From Fischerella muscicola PCC 7414 (GTDB lineage: Bacteria > Cyanobacteriota > Cyanobacteriia > Cyanobacteriales > Nostocaceae): a stretch of 50,929 nt of DNA. Where the stretch lies: positions 1 through 50,929 of the forward strand of contig NZ_AJLK01000057.1 of NCBI RefSeq assembly GCF_000317205.1, in the 5' to 3' direction. The notes below the pieces were generated by a model, which ran no database searches, had not been told where the DNA came from, and saw only the letters and a program-made list of their open reading frames with translations. A program made the position numbers and the translations under genes. Within the stretch, counting starts at the first letter, position 1; every line of letters starts with the position of its first letter. Below, in pieces: positions 8,810 through 17,737 of the stretch.

Positions 8810-9950
8810 GTATTATTACAGTGCTGCTGATGTATTTATTACAACGCCATTATATGAACCATTTGGAATTACGCCCATAGAGGCAATGGCTTGTGGAACA
8901 CCTGTGATTGGTTCAAATGTTGGTGGCATTAAGTTTACAGTCAAAGACGGTGAAACTGGCTATCTTGTACCAGCAAATGACCCTGATGCCATTGCCGAAC
9001 GAATTGCCTACCTCTACAAAAATCCTCAAGTACTCCATGACTTGGGACAGCAAGCAATACAACGCGCCCATCAAATGTTTACTTGGAAACATGTAGCCGT
9101 TGCTGTTGCTACTCTCTATGAAAAAGTTCTGGATACAATACAATACAAGCAGTGGGTTGAGAACAGACGAGAGGATGTACTCTGGCAAAAAGTACCTCAA
9201 TACCTTCAACCCCAGAGATTATCCCTAAACCACGCTTCTACCCCTCACAGGTATCACCTTTCAACAATCTCCCCACCCCCCTCTCTCCCCACCCTCATTG
9301 ACAAAAACTTTGTGGCTGCGATCGCAGCAATGGAGAAATCCCGCCAAACTTTGACACCCACAATTATTGAGGCGGTAAAAGCAATTAGCACCTGTTTTGC
9401 TTTGGGTGGCAAGGTACTTGTTTGCGGCAATGGCGGTAGTGCTGCGGATGCTCAACACTTTGCCGCAGAATTTGTTGGTAAATTTCGCTGCTCTTACAGA
9501 GCGGGACTACCCGTAATTGCACTGACAGCAGACTCATCTTTTTTGAGTGCGTGGGCAAATGATGTCGGATACGATTACGTCTTTTCTCGCCAAGTAGAAA
9601 CTTTTGCCCAACCAGGAGATTTATTACTGGGCATTAGTACCAGTGGGCGATCGCGCAATTTGATTGAAGCTTTCAAAACAGCACGTCAAGCCAACATTCA
9701 CTCTATCGCCTTACTAGGTGGTGATGGTGGGGAATTGCGATCGCTAGCAGATTTAGCAGTAGTTGTCCCGGCAACAGATACCCAACGCATCCAAGAAGTA
9801 CAACACCTCATACTGCATATTTTTTGTGAATTGGTTGAAGAGGAATTAGAAGCAGGCAGAAGGCAGGAGGCAGAGGGCAGAAGGCAGGAGGCAGAGGGCA
9901 GAAGGCAGGAGGCAGAGGGCAGAAGGCAGGAGGCAGAAGAAATATATTAG
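8802..9950 (+). CDS. C-terminal GT4 fragment fused to a GmhA-type phosphosugar isomerase (SIS) domain
   Basis: The first ~120 residues complete the GT4 enzyme ([20 protein letters not shown], the E-x7-E donor motif). A Pro/Ser-rich linker follows at about residues 145-168, then a SIS domain at about 170-350 with [17 protein letters not shown], the signature of sedoheptulose-7-phosphate isomerase GmhA, and GISTSGRS. GmhA makes the first committed intermediate of ADP-heptose, which fits the GT9 neighbours. The only start in this frame is a weak TTG at 8802, so the product depends on the frameshift being corrected, or on internal initiation, for example at the ATG of MEKSRQ before the SIS domain. 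The last 30 residues are a repeat-encoded heptapeptide tail. Confidence 0.75.
   Translation: MLKYYYSAADVFITTPLYEPFGITPIEAMACGTPVIGSNVGGIKFTVKDGETGYLVPANDPDAIAERIAYLYKNPQVLHDLGQQAIQRAHQMFTWKHVAVAVATLYEKVLDTIQYKQWVENRREDVLWQKVPQYLQPQRLSLNHASTPHRYHLSTISPPPSLPTLIDKNFVAAIAAMEKSRQTLTPTIIEAVKAISTCFALGGKVLVCGNGGSAADAQHFAAEFVGKFRCSYRAGLPVIALTADSSFLSAWANDVGYDYVFSRQVETFAQPGDLLLGISTSGRSRNLIEAFKTARQANIHSIALLGGDGGELRSLADLAVVVPATDTQRIQEVQHLILHIFCELVEEELEAGRRQEAEGRRQEAEGRRQEAEGRRQEAEEIY
9855..9938. repeat. In-frame 21-bp tandem repeat (4 copies) coding a heptapeptide tail
   Basis: Four copies of a 21-bp unit made of three heptamers (GGCAGAA, GGCAGGA, GGCAGAG). Because 21 is a multiple of three, each copy encodes the same seven residues, GRRQEAE. 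The array ends 12 bp before the stop codon of the GT4-GmhA gene. Related heptamer arrays lie in non-coding DNA at 27267-27361 and 47817-47945. Confidence 0.92.
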
Positions 9951-10017
9951 TTTCCCACTCATGATTATTTTTTGACAGGTGTGATACGTAACTAATTACA
10001 ACAAAGGAAAAACAACT

Positions 10018-10743
10018 ATGGAAGAACTTAAAAACAAAGTAGTATTTGTGACTGGAGGTGGACGCGGATTAGGTGAAGCCGTTTGTCACACATTAGCCTC
10101 AGCTGGTGCTAGCGTTGTGGTTGCAGATATTCGAGAAGAATTAGCGCAAAAAGTGGCTGGCGAAATTCAAACTAATGGTTTACAAGCCATGCCATTAGTA
10201 ATAGATGTTACCGATGAGGCGCAAGCAGAAACTGCTATCTACAAGATTACTTCTCAGTATGGGCGTTTGGATGCCCTCATCAATAATGCCGGAACAGATG
10301 TAACCCTTTCCATTGAAGAACTTGCAATCCCAGATTGGGACAGAATTATTCCAGTGAACCTCCGCGCACCTTTTATCTTATCCAAGTTCGTCTTACCTGT
10401 GATGAAAGAACAGGGTAGTGGTCACATTATTAACATAGCTTCTACAGCTGCCAAGCGTGCTTGGCCAAATGCTGCTGCTTACCATGCCAGCAAATGGGGA
10501 CTTTTGGGCTTTAGTCACGCTCTGCATGTAGAAGCACGTCCCTATAATATCAAAGTTACAGCCCTAGTTGCCGGTGGAATGCAAACACCATTTTTGCTAG
10601 ATAGATTTCCAGACATTGATGTTAGCAAGTTACAAGACCCGAAAAACGTCGCTGCCACTATTAGATTTTTACTATCCACACCAGAAGGAACAGTGATCCC
10701 CGAAATGATGGTATTGCCAATGGGTGAAAGTTCTTGGCCCTAG
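10018..10743 (+). CDS. Short-chain dehydrogenase/reductase (SDR)
   Basis: 241 residues, the classical SDR length. TGGGRGLGE (residues 12-20) is the cofactor-binding TGxxxGxG loop, NNAG follows the fourth strand, and the active site shows Ser in NIASTAA and the YHASK Tyr-Lys pair. The acidic residue after the second strand (VVADIRE) suggests NAD(H) preference. A ribosome binding site (AAAGGAAA) precedes the ATG. Its place between the GmhA fusion and a GT9 gene suggests a nucleotide-sugar or sugar-modifying step, but the substrate is not readable and the link rests on position only. Confidence 0.82.
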   Translation: MEELKNKVVFVTGGGRGLGEAVCHTLASAGASVVVADIREELAQKVAGEIQTNGLQAMPLVIDVTDEAQAETAIYKITSQYGRLDALINNAGTDVTLSIEELAIPDWDRIIPVNLRAPFILSKFVLPVMKEQGSGHIINIASTAAKRAWPNAAAYHASKWGLLGFSHALHVEARPYNIKVTALVAGGMQTPFLLDRFPDIDVSKLQDPKNVAATIRFLLSTPEGTVIPEMMVLPMGESSWP

Positions 10744-11011
10744 TGGGGAGATGGGGTGTGAGGGGTGGTAAACAACTAACCACTAACTACTGTACAGACG
10801 TGCCATGGCACGTCTGGTACAACAACCAACAATCAACAACCAACCCTACCCTTACCTTAAGCCACTACGTGTCTACGGGTTCGCCAGTCCCCCTACCCTT
10901 ACCTTAAGCCACTACCTGCGGAAGCCGCTTCGCGTCTACGTGTCTACGTGACGGGAACCGCCTTTTTGGGGGGCTGGACTCACCACTAACTACTAAAACT
11001 AACTACTAAAA
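10744..11011. repeat. Intergenic mosaic of dispersed repeats
   Basis: Contains, in order, G-rich heptamers, a perfect 22-bp palindrome at 10795-10816 with core ACGTGCCATGGCACGT, CAACAAC heptamers, and two near-copies of a block starting CCCTTACCTTAAGCCACTAC (about 10848 and 10893). The same CTTACCTTAAGCC block recurs at about 32549. No gene was found. Confidence 0.8.
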
Positions 11012-12061
11012 ATGCACAATATCCTAGTAATGCGCCTTGATAATATTGGCGATGTAATTATGACTAGTCCAGCGTTACGGGCGATTAAGGAAAATTTGCC
11101 TAACTGTCGTTTGACGTTGATGGCAAGTCCAGGTGGGGCGCAGGCGGCGGCATTGTTGCCTTGGGTGGATGAAGTTTTACCGTGGCGAGTACTATGGCAA
11201 GATTTGGGGAAGTTAGATTTCAACCCAGAACGAGAATGGGAATTAGTAAAGATTTTACAAGCTGGTGAGTTTGATGCGGCAATTATTTTTACCAGTTTTA
11301 GTCAGAGTCCTCATCCAGCAGCTTTTGTATGTTATTTAGCTGGCATACCTTCACGATGGGGAGAGTCTAAGGAATTAGGTAATGGTGTATTGACACTGGA
11401 AGTTCCAGCCGCACCAGATGAAATTCATCAAGTTGAGAGAAATTTACGATTGATAGAGGCTGGTGGTTTTGAAGTAAGCGATCGCAGTCTTTGTATTCAA
11501 ATTCCCGAAACTGCCCAAAAAGAAGCCTTAAGTTTATTATTGGGAAGTAATCAAGATGACAATTGCCAATTTCCCCCGTATTTCTTACTTAACCCTTGGA
11601 CAAGCTGTCAATCACGCAATTATGATTCCTAGAGATTTGCGATCACTACTCGTCAGCTAGCAGAAGCTATACAAATGCCTGTAGTTGTGACAGGTGTAGA
11701 AAAAGACCGCCACAAGAGCGCATCTTTATTATTAATTTTAGGCAACTATGCCATTGATCTCATCGGCAAAACAACTCTCCCCCAACTCGCAGCACTAATC
11801 GCCAACGCCAAACTAGTACTAACTAATAACACTTCAACAATGCATATAGCTGATGCTACCCGCACACCTACTGTAGTAATGTTTGCCGGGACTGAACTTG
11901 AGTCACAATGGCAACCGCGCAATGGTTATTCTCGTTTGCTTCGTCGTCCAACTCAGTGTAGTCCATGCTACGCCTTTACCTGTCCCTACAATTTGGAATG
12001 TCTCGATATTCCACCAGAGGAAGTAGTAGCTGCTGTCTTGAAAATGGGTGTGGGGGTGTAA
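11012..12061 (+). pseudogene. GT9 glycosyltransferase interrupted by one in-frame amber codon
   Basis: Read through position 11630-11632 the frame encodes a complete GT9 protein of about 349 residues: MRLDNIGDVIMTSPALRAI at the N-terminus, FLLNPWTSCQSRNYDS, then TAG, then RFAITTRQLAEAIQMPVVVT, and further on LVLTNNTSTMHIADATRTP, the donor-site motif. The second part (ATG at 11675) is in the same frame as the first. A single base change would turn the TAG into CAG or GAG. This is a recent nonsense mutation, an error, or read-through. Both halves keep family residues, so decay has barely begun. Confidence 0.82.
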
Positions 12062-12104
12062 TACCAATTCACCAAAAGAATGCGACAGATAGGCCATCTT
12101 GTAG

Positions 12105-12124
12105 AGACGCGATTCATCGCGTCT
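12105..12124. repeat. Palindromic repeat (AGACGCGAT / ATCGCGTCT)
   Basis: Two 9-bp arms separated by TC, preceded by GTAG. It resembles the dispersed ACGTGCCATGGCACGT palindrome in its outer AGACG/CGTCT arms but has a different centre. It lies in the convergent gap after the GT9 gene and the transporter ATPase gene and may act as a bidirectional hairpin. Confidence 0.6.
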
Positions 12125-12180
12125 TTATCCAAGGATGTGTTGCAATCATTAATTGAATTGGGATTAATCCCCATTCTCTG

Positions 12181-12921
12181 TTAAAGAATCTGGGATAAAA
12201 ACTTGCGGGTACGTTCCTGCTGGGGATTTTTAAAAAACTCTGAGGGTGTGGCTACTTCTACAATTACACCTCCATCCATGAGAATAACTCGGTCAGCTAC
12301 CTCTCTGGCAAACCCAACTTCGTGAGTGACAACTACCATCGTCATTCCATCCGCAGCAAGAGTCTTGATGACATCCAATACTTCACGTACCATCTCTGGA
12401 TCGAGGGCAGAGGTTGGTTCATCGAACAGCATAACTTTGGGTTGCATTGCCAAAGCACGGGCGATCGCTACCCGTTGCTGCTGTCCTCCCGAAAGTTGTC
12501 CTGGGTATTTGTGTGCTTGTTCCAAGATTCCCACTCGTTCTAATAACTGCATCGCTGCTTCTTCAGCTTTGATGCGCGATCGCTTACGTACCCAAATTGG
12601 CGCTAAAGTAATATTCTGTAGCACTGTCAAATGCGGAAATAAGTTGAACTGCTGAAACACCATCCCTACTTCCCGCCGAATTGCTTCGATGTTACGTAAA
12701 TCATCTGTTAAAGCAATTCCATCTATTTCTATGCGTCCTTTTTGATATTCTTCTAAGGCATTAAAAGTGCGAATAAAAGTCGATTTGCCGGAACCGGAAG
12801 GGCCCATAATCACCACTACTTCCCCCCGGTTTACTGTCAGGCTGACACCCTGCAAAACGTGAAATTTGCTGTACCACTTATGTACATCTTGGGCTACAAT
12901 AATCGGCTCTTTTATATTCAT
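12181..12921 (-). CDS. bgtA: Polar amino acid ABC transporter ATP-binding protein
   Basis: 246 residues with Walker [11 protein letters not shown]-loop [10 protein letters not shown], signature LSGGQQQRV, Walker [15 protein letters not shown] and the switch His in [18 protein letters not shown] is typical of the PAAT (GlnQ/AapP/BgtA) family. It is the last gene of a four-gene minus-strand set (binding protein, two permeases, ATPase), the same order as the natFGH-bgtA neutral/acidic amino acid transporter of Anabaena; the symbol rests on that order and on family. It powers amino acid uptake at the cytoplasmic side of the inner membrane. Confidence 0.88.
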   Translation of the reverse strand: MNIKEPIIVAQDVHKWYSKFHVLQGVSLTVNRGEVVVIMGPSGSGKSTFIRTFNALEEYQKGRIEIDGIALTDDLRNIEAIRREVGMVFQQFNLFPHLTVLQNITLAPIWVRKRSRIKAEEAAMQLLERVGILEQAHKYPGQLSGGQQQRVAIARALAMQPKVMLFDEPTSALDPEMVREVLDVIKTLAADGMTMVVVTHEVGFAREVADRVILMDGGVIVEVATPSEFFKNPQQERTRKFLSQIL

Positions 12922-13033
12922 TTTTTCTATAAGTAGGTGGACACAATTAAATAGTAAGATGCTGAAAATTTAAACTTTCTTTGTAAAGCGTTTTTGCCTT
13001 CTGACTTCTGCCTCCAGCATAGCTGCCTTCTTT

Positions 13034-14053
13034 TCACCTTTTCCCAATTCCCAACTGCTTTTCTAATCGTCTAGAAGCTAAGGACATTGCATAACAAAAT
13101 ACCCAATAAAGCAAGCCAACAAATAAATAAACTTCAGCATAACGGTTCAGAAACTGTGGTTGCGCCAAAATTGAACGGGAAATACCGGTTAATTCTAATA
13201 ATCCCACAATTGATAATAAGGAAGTATCTTTAAACAAACCGATAAATTGTCCGACTAAAGCCGGAATCACTGCTCGTAAAGCTTGCGGCAAAATAATAAG
13301 TAACATCATCAAGGGAGTATTTAATGCCAAGGCTTTTGCTGCTTCATATTGACCATGAGGAATTGATTGTAGTCCTCCACGCACATTTTCTGCTAAATAG
13401 GCAGCACTAAAAAGAGTTAAACCCGCAATACCTCTGATCACTCTATCTAAGCGAAATTCTATTGGTAAAAATAACGGTAGCATTACCTGAGCTAAAAATA
13501 AAATGCCAATCAGTGGTAATCCGCGCACAATTTCGATATAAAGAATAGAAAAATTTTTGATAACAAATAATTTACTCTGACGCCCCAATGCTAAGAGAAC
13601 ACCCAAAGGAAAGGAAAGCACTATACTGATGACAGCAGTGACGAGAGTCAGTAGTAAGCCATTCCATAAATTAGTATCTACAGGTTGTAATCCTAAATCA
13701 CCCCCAATTAACCACAAAACGACTGGAAAAGATAGCGCCCATGCTAGGGGTAAAAAAGTATTAAAACGACTGGAAAGACGCTGTGTAAAAATTGCCCATG
13801 ATACCACAGAAAGACTCACAATAATAGCCAGCACTAACCATAGTCGCCAGTAAAGTTCCCCAGGATAACGTCCGACTAAAAATAAAGATAAATTAGCTTG
13901 AATTACTGACCATTGGGCTTGGTTAAATATCCAGTTAAAAATATTTGTAATTGTCGAAATTAGCAGCCAAATACAAACTACAGTCAAAAGACTGTTGTAC
14001 CAGTTATTAAAAAGATTCTTTTTCATCCATTTACGAATATTTTGATTTGGCAT
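13034..14053 (-). CDS. natH: Polar amino acid ABC transporter permease
   Basis: 339 residues with about eight hydrophobic segments. The C-terminal half has the EAA loop that docks on the ATPase (HGQYEAAKALALNTPLMMLL) and the PAAT hallmark PQALRAVIPALVGQFIGLFKDTSL. The N-terminal ~130 residues form extra membrane segments, as in AapM-type permeases. The start codon lies 4 bp after the stop of the other permease, and its ribosome binding sequence (GGAGGAAAG) lies within that gene, so the two are translationally coupled. It pairs with the product encoded at 14058-14975 to form the channel. Confidence 0.87.
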   Translation of the reverse strand: MPNQNIRKWMKKNLFNNWYNSLLTVVCIWLLISTITNIFNWIFNQAQWSVIQANLSLFLVGRYPGELYWRLWLVLAIIVSLSVVSWAIFTQRLSSRFNTFLPLAWALSFPVVLWLIGGDLGLQPVDTNLWNGLLLTLVTAVISIVLSFPLGVLLALGRQSKLFVIKNFSILYIEIVRGLPLIGILFLAQVMLPLFLPIEFRLDRVIRGIAGLTLFSAAYLAENVRGGLQSIPHGQYEAAKALALNTPLMMLLIILPQALRAVIPALVGQFIGLFKDTSLLSIVGLLELTGISRSILAQPQFLNRYAEVYLFVGLLYWVFCYAMSLASRRLEKQLGIGKR

Positions 14054-14057
14054 CTGC

Positions 14058-14975
14058 TTATCTTTCCTCCAGCTGCACAGTCTGGTTCAACAAATTCATC
14101 ATGAATGAAATAACTAAACTTATGGTTAAATAGGTAATCATAATTAGCAGCATCACCTCTACAGCCCTACCAGTTTGATTAAAAGTAGTAGAAGCCACAA
14201 AGTAAATATCAGGATAACCAATCGCTATAGCTAAACTTGAGTTTTTGGCTAAATTCAGATATTGACTTGTTAATGGTGGAATAATTAGCCGTAAAGCCTG
14301 GGGAAAAATCACTAAACGCAATACTAATCCTGATTTAAAACCCAATGCTTTTGCAGCTTCCCATTGTCCTTTTGGAACTGATAAAATCCCAGCTCTAATA
14401 ATTTCGGCAATAAAAGCTCCAGTATACAAAGTTAACCCAAGAGCTAATGTTGATAATTCGGGAGAAAATTGCATACCAAAAGGCAAAATAATTCCCCGAT
14501 TAGTAATTTTAATTAATCCTAAAAAGGAAATTGTGTTTTCTGTTTTTGGTAAACTTAAAAATATCGCAAAATACCAGAAAAATAACTGTAGTAGTAAGGG
14601 TGTGTTACGTAGAATTTCCACATAAATTAAAGCTAGTTGCCTTACTAACCAATTATCGGATAGCCGTGCTATTCCTACAGTAATACCCACAATTGTAGCG
14701 AAGATAATCCCGAAAACTATCACCCGGAGAGAGTTGAGCAGACCTACTAATAAAGCACGACGATAGGGGTCAGAAGCCTGATAAGCAACAGGAGTTTCAC
14801 TAATATCAAAGGATGCTTGGGAATTGAGAAAATCAAATCCCAATTGAATACCTAGTCGCAGTAAATTATCTGTCAGGTTTATCCATAACTGTAGTGCGAT
14901 CGCAACTGCGATAAAAACAGCACCCAGTTGGATGACAATACCCCAAAATTTACGGTTGTACCAAATAGGAGTCAT
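14058..14975 (-). CDS. natG: Polar amino acid ABC transporter permease
   Basis: 305 residues, mostly hydrophobic. It has the EAA loop (KGQWEAAKALGFKSGLVLRL) and PQALRLIIPPLTSQYLNLAKNSSLAIAIGY, the latter diagnostic of the AapQ/NatG-type permease. A periplasmic stretch of about 40 residues follows the first membrane helix. The gene is separated from the binding-protein gene by 138 bp of repeat DNA and its ATG directly follows a run of CAAAATC heptamers. A ribosome binding site is not evident there, so its expression may depend on read-through from the binding-protein gene. Confidence 0.87.
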   Translation of the reverse strand: MTPIWYNRKFWGIVIQLGAVFIAVAIALQLWINLTDNLLRLGIQLGFDFLNSQASFDISETPVAYQASDPYRRALLVGLLNSLRVIVFGIIFATIVGITVGIARLSDNWLVRQLALIYVEILRNTPLLLQLFFWYFAIFLSLPKTENTISFLGLIKITNRGIILPFGMQFSPELSTLALGLTLYTGAFIAEIIRAGILSVPKGQWEAAKALGFKSGLVLRLVIFPQALRLIIPPLTSQYLNLAKNSSLAIAIGYPDIYFVASTTFNQTGRAVEVMLLIMITYLTISLVISFMMNLLNQTVQLEER

Positions 14976-15112
14976 TTGATTTTGGATTTTGGATTTTGGA
15001 TGTTGGATTGGGGATTGGGGAACTCACCAGTCCCCTGGTGGGGATTAGGGGCAACGGGGATTGGTTAGTATATTATTCTCCCTACTCCCCTTTCCCTGTT
15101 CCCTGTTCATAA
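14976..15112. repeat. CAAAATC heptamers and G-rich dispersed repeat
   Basis: On the plus strand: TTTTGGA-type heptamers, then the dispersed module GGGGAACTCACC ... GTGGGGATTAGGGGCA, then C-rich sequence. It is inserted between two genes of the amino acid transporter operon and could form hairpins (TCCCCTGGTGGGGA). Confidence 0.75.
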
Positions 15113-15113
15113 A

Positions 15114-16163
15114 TTACCGAAATGGCGGAGCGTAAAGAATTCCACCTTGATTCCAAAGTTTATTTAGTCCTCTATCTAGTTTTAACTCTGAATTTTTACC
15201 TAAATTACGCTCGTAAATTTCACCATAATTTCCCACATGTTTAATAATTCTGGCAACAAAATCATTGGAAAGACCTGCTCCTTTTCCTAAATCTCCTTCT
15301 GTTCCTAAAAGTCGTTTGACTTCTGGATTGCTACTATTGGTTAATTGATTAACATTTTGTGAATTTACACCTAATTCTTCTGCATTAATCAAACCATACA
15401 CAGTCCATTTAACGACATCGAACCATTTAGAATCGCCATTGGCGACGGCGGGTGTTAAAGGCTCTTTGGAAAGTACTAAATCCAAAACTACATGATCATC
15501 AGGTTTTGCGAAGGTGCTACGCCGAGAAACTAGCTGGGAACGGTCGGAGGTGATAGCTTCACAGCGACCTTGCTCATAAGTTGCGTAGGTAGTATTTACA
15601 TCCTCAAATACTAATGGTTTGTACGTAATTCCTTTTTGCCGCATTTGGTCGCTGAGGTTCTGTTCATTCGTGGTTCCGGTTTGGGTACAGATGGATTTGT
15701 CTTTAAGATCCTCTAGCTTTTTAATGTTGCTATTTTTACGTACCATAATGCCTTGACCGTCATAAAACACCACTGGTGCAAATTCTAAACCGACAGAGGT
15801 ATCACGGCTGATAGTCCAGCTGGTGTTACGGCTGAGGATATCTACTTCGCCTGTTTGCACGGCGGTAAAGCGTTCTTTGGCGTTTAAATTACGAAATTCG
15901 ACTTTTTTCGGATCATCAAAGATAGCAGCTGCGATCGCTCGACAAATATCTACATCTAATCCTGCATATTCACCATTGGCTTTGACATAGCTAAATCCTG
16001 GCAATTGTCCACTGACTCCACAAATCAGTTTGCCACGATTTTTGATTGTATCTAAGCGGCTATTACTTCCTGCTGATCTACTACTACAAGCACTCATTGA
16101 CAAAATTAAGGGAAGAGTTGCCAATAGCAATAAACTCCATTTATACCATTTACGCATCAACAT
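15114..16163 (-). CDS. natF: Polar amino acid ABC transporter substrate-binding lipoprotein
   Basis: 349 residues of the AapJ/NatF type (SBP family 3). A basic start (MLMRKWYKW), a hydrophobic core and a lipobox-like MSAC suggest a lipid-anchored periplasmic protein. Mature-part motifs are GKLICGVSGQLPGFSYV, GLDVDICRAIAAAIF and DILSRNTSWTISRD, the last lining the ligand pocket. I choose the ATG ending at 16163 over an upstream TTG, since AAGGAG sits upstream with a 12-bp gap. That AAGGAG is in the 8-nt loop of a TGTAAT/ATTACA inverted repeat, which could modulate initiation. Confidence 0.85.
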   Translation of the reverse strand: MLMRKWYKWSLLLLATLPLILSMSACSSRSAGSNSRLDTIKNRGKLICGVSGQLPGFSYVKANGEYAGLDVDICRAIAAAIFDDPKKVEFRNLNAKERFTAVQTGEVDILSRNTSWTISRDTSVGLEFAPVVFYDGQGIMVRKNSNIKKLEDLKDKSICTQTGTTNEQNLSDQMRQKGITYKPLVFEDVNTTYATYEQGRCEAITSDRSQLVSRRSTFAKPDDHVVLDLVLSKEPLTPAVANGDSKWFDVVKWTVYGLINAEELGVNSQNVNQLTNSSNPEVKRLLGTEGDLGKGAGLSNDFVARIIKHVGNYGEIYERNLGKNSELKLDRGLNKLWNQGGILYAPPFR

Positions 16164-16556
16164 TGATTTTGTAATCTCCTTCAATTACAGTTATCAGCTA
16201 TCAGTTATCATGGTTCACTGTTCACTGATTTAATAGTCTGACGTATTTTGCTCAACAAACAGCACTTGATTTCTATCCCCACCCATGAAAAGATTCTTGA
16301 TAATAGCTAAACACTAATTATCTATCGATTTAACGTATTTTATTGAAATAGTAGTATATTGATTGGTGAGGTAAACACAATTCCACATCTAAATCTTGCG
16401 ATCGCATATGCTAATAATGGTCACATCCAAATTAGCTGTGGAAGGTTTCAGATGGTACGCTGGGGTGTACTAGTTTTCACTCTCAAGGGTGATCTTGCAA
16501 TACTTAACCCAAACTATAGTTAACTTATAATTAACCTTTATTTAGCTTTCTCGTAA
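16164..16556. other. Divergent intergenic region between natF and the HMA2-domain gene
   Basis: About 390 bp. Close to natF there are short heptamer runs (AGTTATC, GTTCACT). A HIP1 octamer occurs near 16399. A GTAC-N8-GTAC dyad lies near 16455 and a TATAGT hexamer near 16515. None of these is a confident promoter or NtcA site (the GTA-N8-TAC spacing is not met). It must contain the promoters of both flanking genes. Confidence 0.5.
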
Positions 16557-17321
16557 ATGGCAAGCACTGTCAGTATTGGGGAAGATACAGACGCTAAGTT
16601 GAAAACGCCTCCTAATTTAATCTCTGAGTGTAAGCAAAGCGAAGATCACTCTCAGTCAAAAAAAACAACTATATCAGAGTTAGCTGGGTGGAAATCAGTT
16701 AGCTATTGGAAAGAGCAGGGAATTAATTTCATTGCCATCCTTGCAAGTCTATTAGTGACAAGAATGCTAGGCATCAAAGGCTGGGCAGCAATATTATTCT
16801 ACCTAATTACAGTTGATCCAACTTTGAAGGTAACTGAGCCAAGAGAAAGCACAAAGCAGGAAAATCTTAGCAAGGGGAAGACAAATTCAGTAGGATCTCA
16901 AAAAATTGTCTACAGTATAGTTCATGCAATTCCAGGACGAGTCAGGTTTAACGTGCCTCGGATTGCCCAAGATTTGAAATATGCACAATGGCTTGAGAAA
17001 TTGTTCGCAACTGATGCCTACGTAACAAATGTCCGCGTTAATCGTGATGCTGCATCAATTGTGATCAATTATAAAACTAACGTCATGTCAGATTCCCAGA
17101 TATATGAGCATCTCGCTACTTTGATTGAGTCTACAGGCGATGCATTAGTAGAGACATTAACGGTGACATTAATCTTCCCCGCTTGCTCTTTAGAAGTACG
17201 ACAGACTTCTATTTCATCACAAAGTTGCTGTCTGCTCAAAAGTAAATCTGGAAAAGTACTCAAAGGCGGTGCATTGGTAGCAAGGAATAATAAACTTCAC
17301 CGCATTGGTGTATTAATTTAA
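16557..17321 (+). CDS. HMA2-domain membrane-associated protein
   Basis: 254 residues. After a polar N-terminal 45 residues there is a hydrophobic segment at about 57-90 (two short helices). A ferredoxin-like HMA2-type domain follows at about 118-185: VHAIPGRVRFNVP, then a variable part, then VTNVRVNRDAASIVINYK. The domain lacks the CxxC metal pair of true HMA domains, as usual for this subfamily. Similar modules occur at the N-terminus of some P-type ATPases, but no ATPase follows here. The C-terminal ~60 residues contain a CC pair (SQSCCLLKSK) and resemble nothing I know. A role in metal or envelope homeostasis is only a guess. Confidence 0.65.
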   Translation: MASTVSIGEDTDAKLKTPPNLISECKQSEDHSQSKKTTISELAGWKSVSYWKEQGINFIAILASLLVTRMLGIKGWAAILFYLITVDPTLKVTEPRESTKQENLSKGKTNSVGSQKIVYSIVHAIPGRVRFNVPRIAQDLKYAQWLEKLFATDAYVTNVRVNRDAASIVINYKTNVMSDSQIYEHLATLIESTGDALVETLTVTLIFPACSLEVRQTSISSQSCCLLKSKSGKVLKGGALVARNNKLHRIGVLI

Positions 17322-17329
17322 CTGTTAAG

Positions 17330-17602
17330 TTAAGATTCTTTCGGTTGATGCCATAGCATTAAATTCAACTTAGAGCAGTAGCAATCCCCTCCACTAATTT
17401 CTGGCTCGTGGCTAGCTATCCAATCATAGATTTGTGCAGCTCGTGAATTAGCCACCTGTTGTGAACGATAAAGCCGAGGACTAGGACAGAAAGCTTCGCC
17501 ATTGATATGTATAGCTGCAATCTGCCAATAATCGCTGCCTTCACCCTCTGGTAGAACTTCTAAAAACCCGTTACTGTATGGCGAGATTATTCCTAAATTC
17601 AT
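17330..17602 (-). CDS. Conserved hypothetical protein, 90 aa
   Basis: A small soluble protein (NSRAAQIYDWIASHEPE in the middle, GGDCYCSKLNL near the end) with no signal peptide or membrane segment. It is convergent with the HMA2-domain gene, 8 bp away. The codon use and amino acid balance look like a real gene, and it resembles small proteins annotated only as hypothetical in cyanobacteria. I cannot assign a function. Confidence 0.6.
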   Translation of the reverse strand: MNLGIISPYSNGFLEVLPEGEGSDYWQIAAIHINGEAFCPSPRLYRSQQVANSRAAQIYDWIASHEPEISGGDCYCSKLNLMLWHQPKES

Positions 17603-17737
17603 GTGCGAGTCAAAACCTAAAGACTGATGAAGGTTTGAGCGCTATTTGTTACTGTTAACTCTGAGTCGCCGTTGAGTAAACATCATCACTAGGAACGCAA
17701 AAGTAATTAAATTTAGCTTGAGCAGCAGGAGGATAAT

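Noticed and set aside
9855-9938. Possible CRISPR array
   Set aside because: Contiguous 21-bp units without spacers; the same holds for the other heptamer arrays.
16450-16470. NtcA site upstream of the HMA2-domain gene
   Set aside because: GTAC-N8-GTAC gives GTA-N10-TAC, not the required GTA-N8-TAC, and no well-placed -10 follows.
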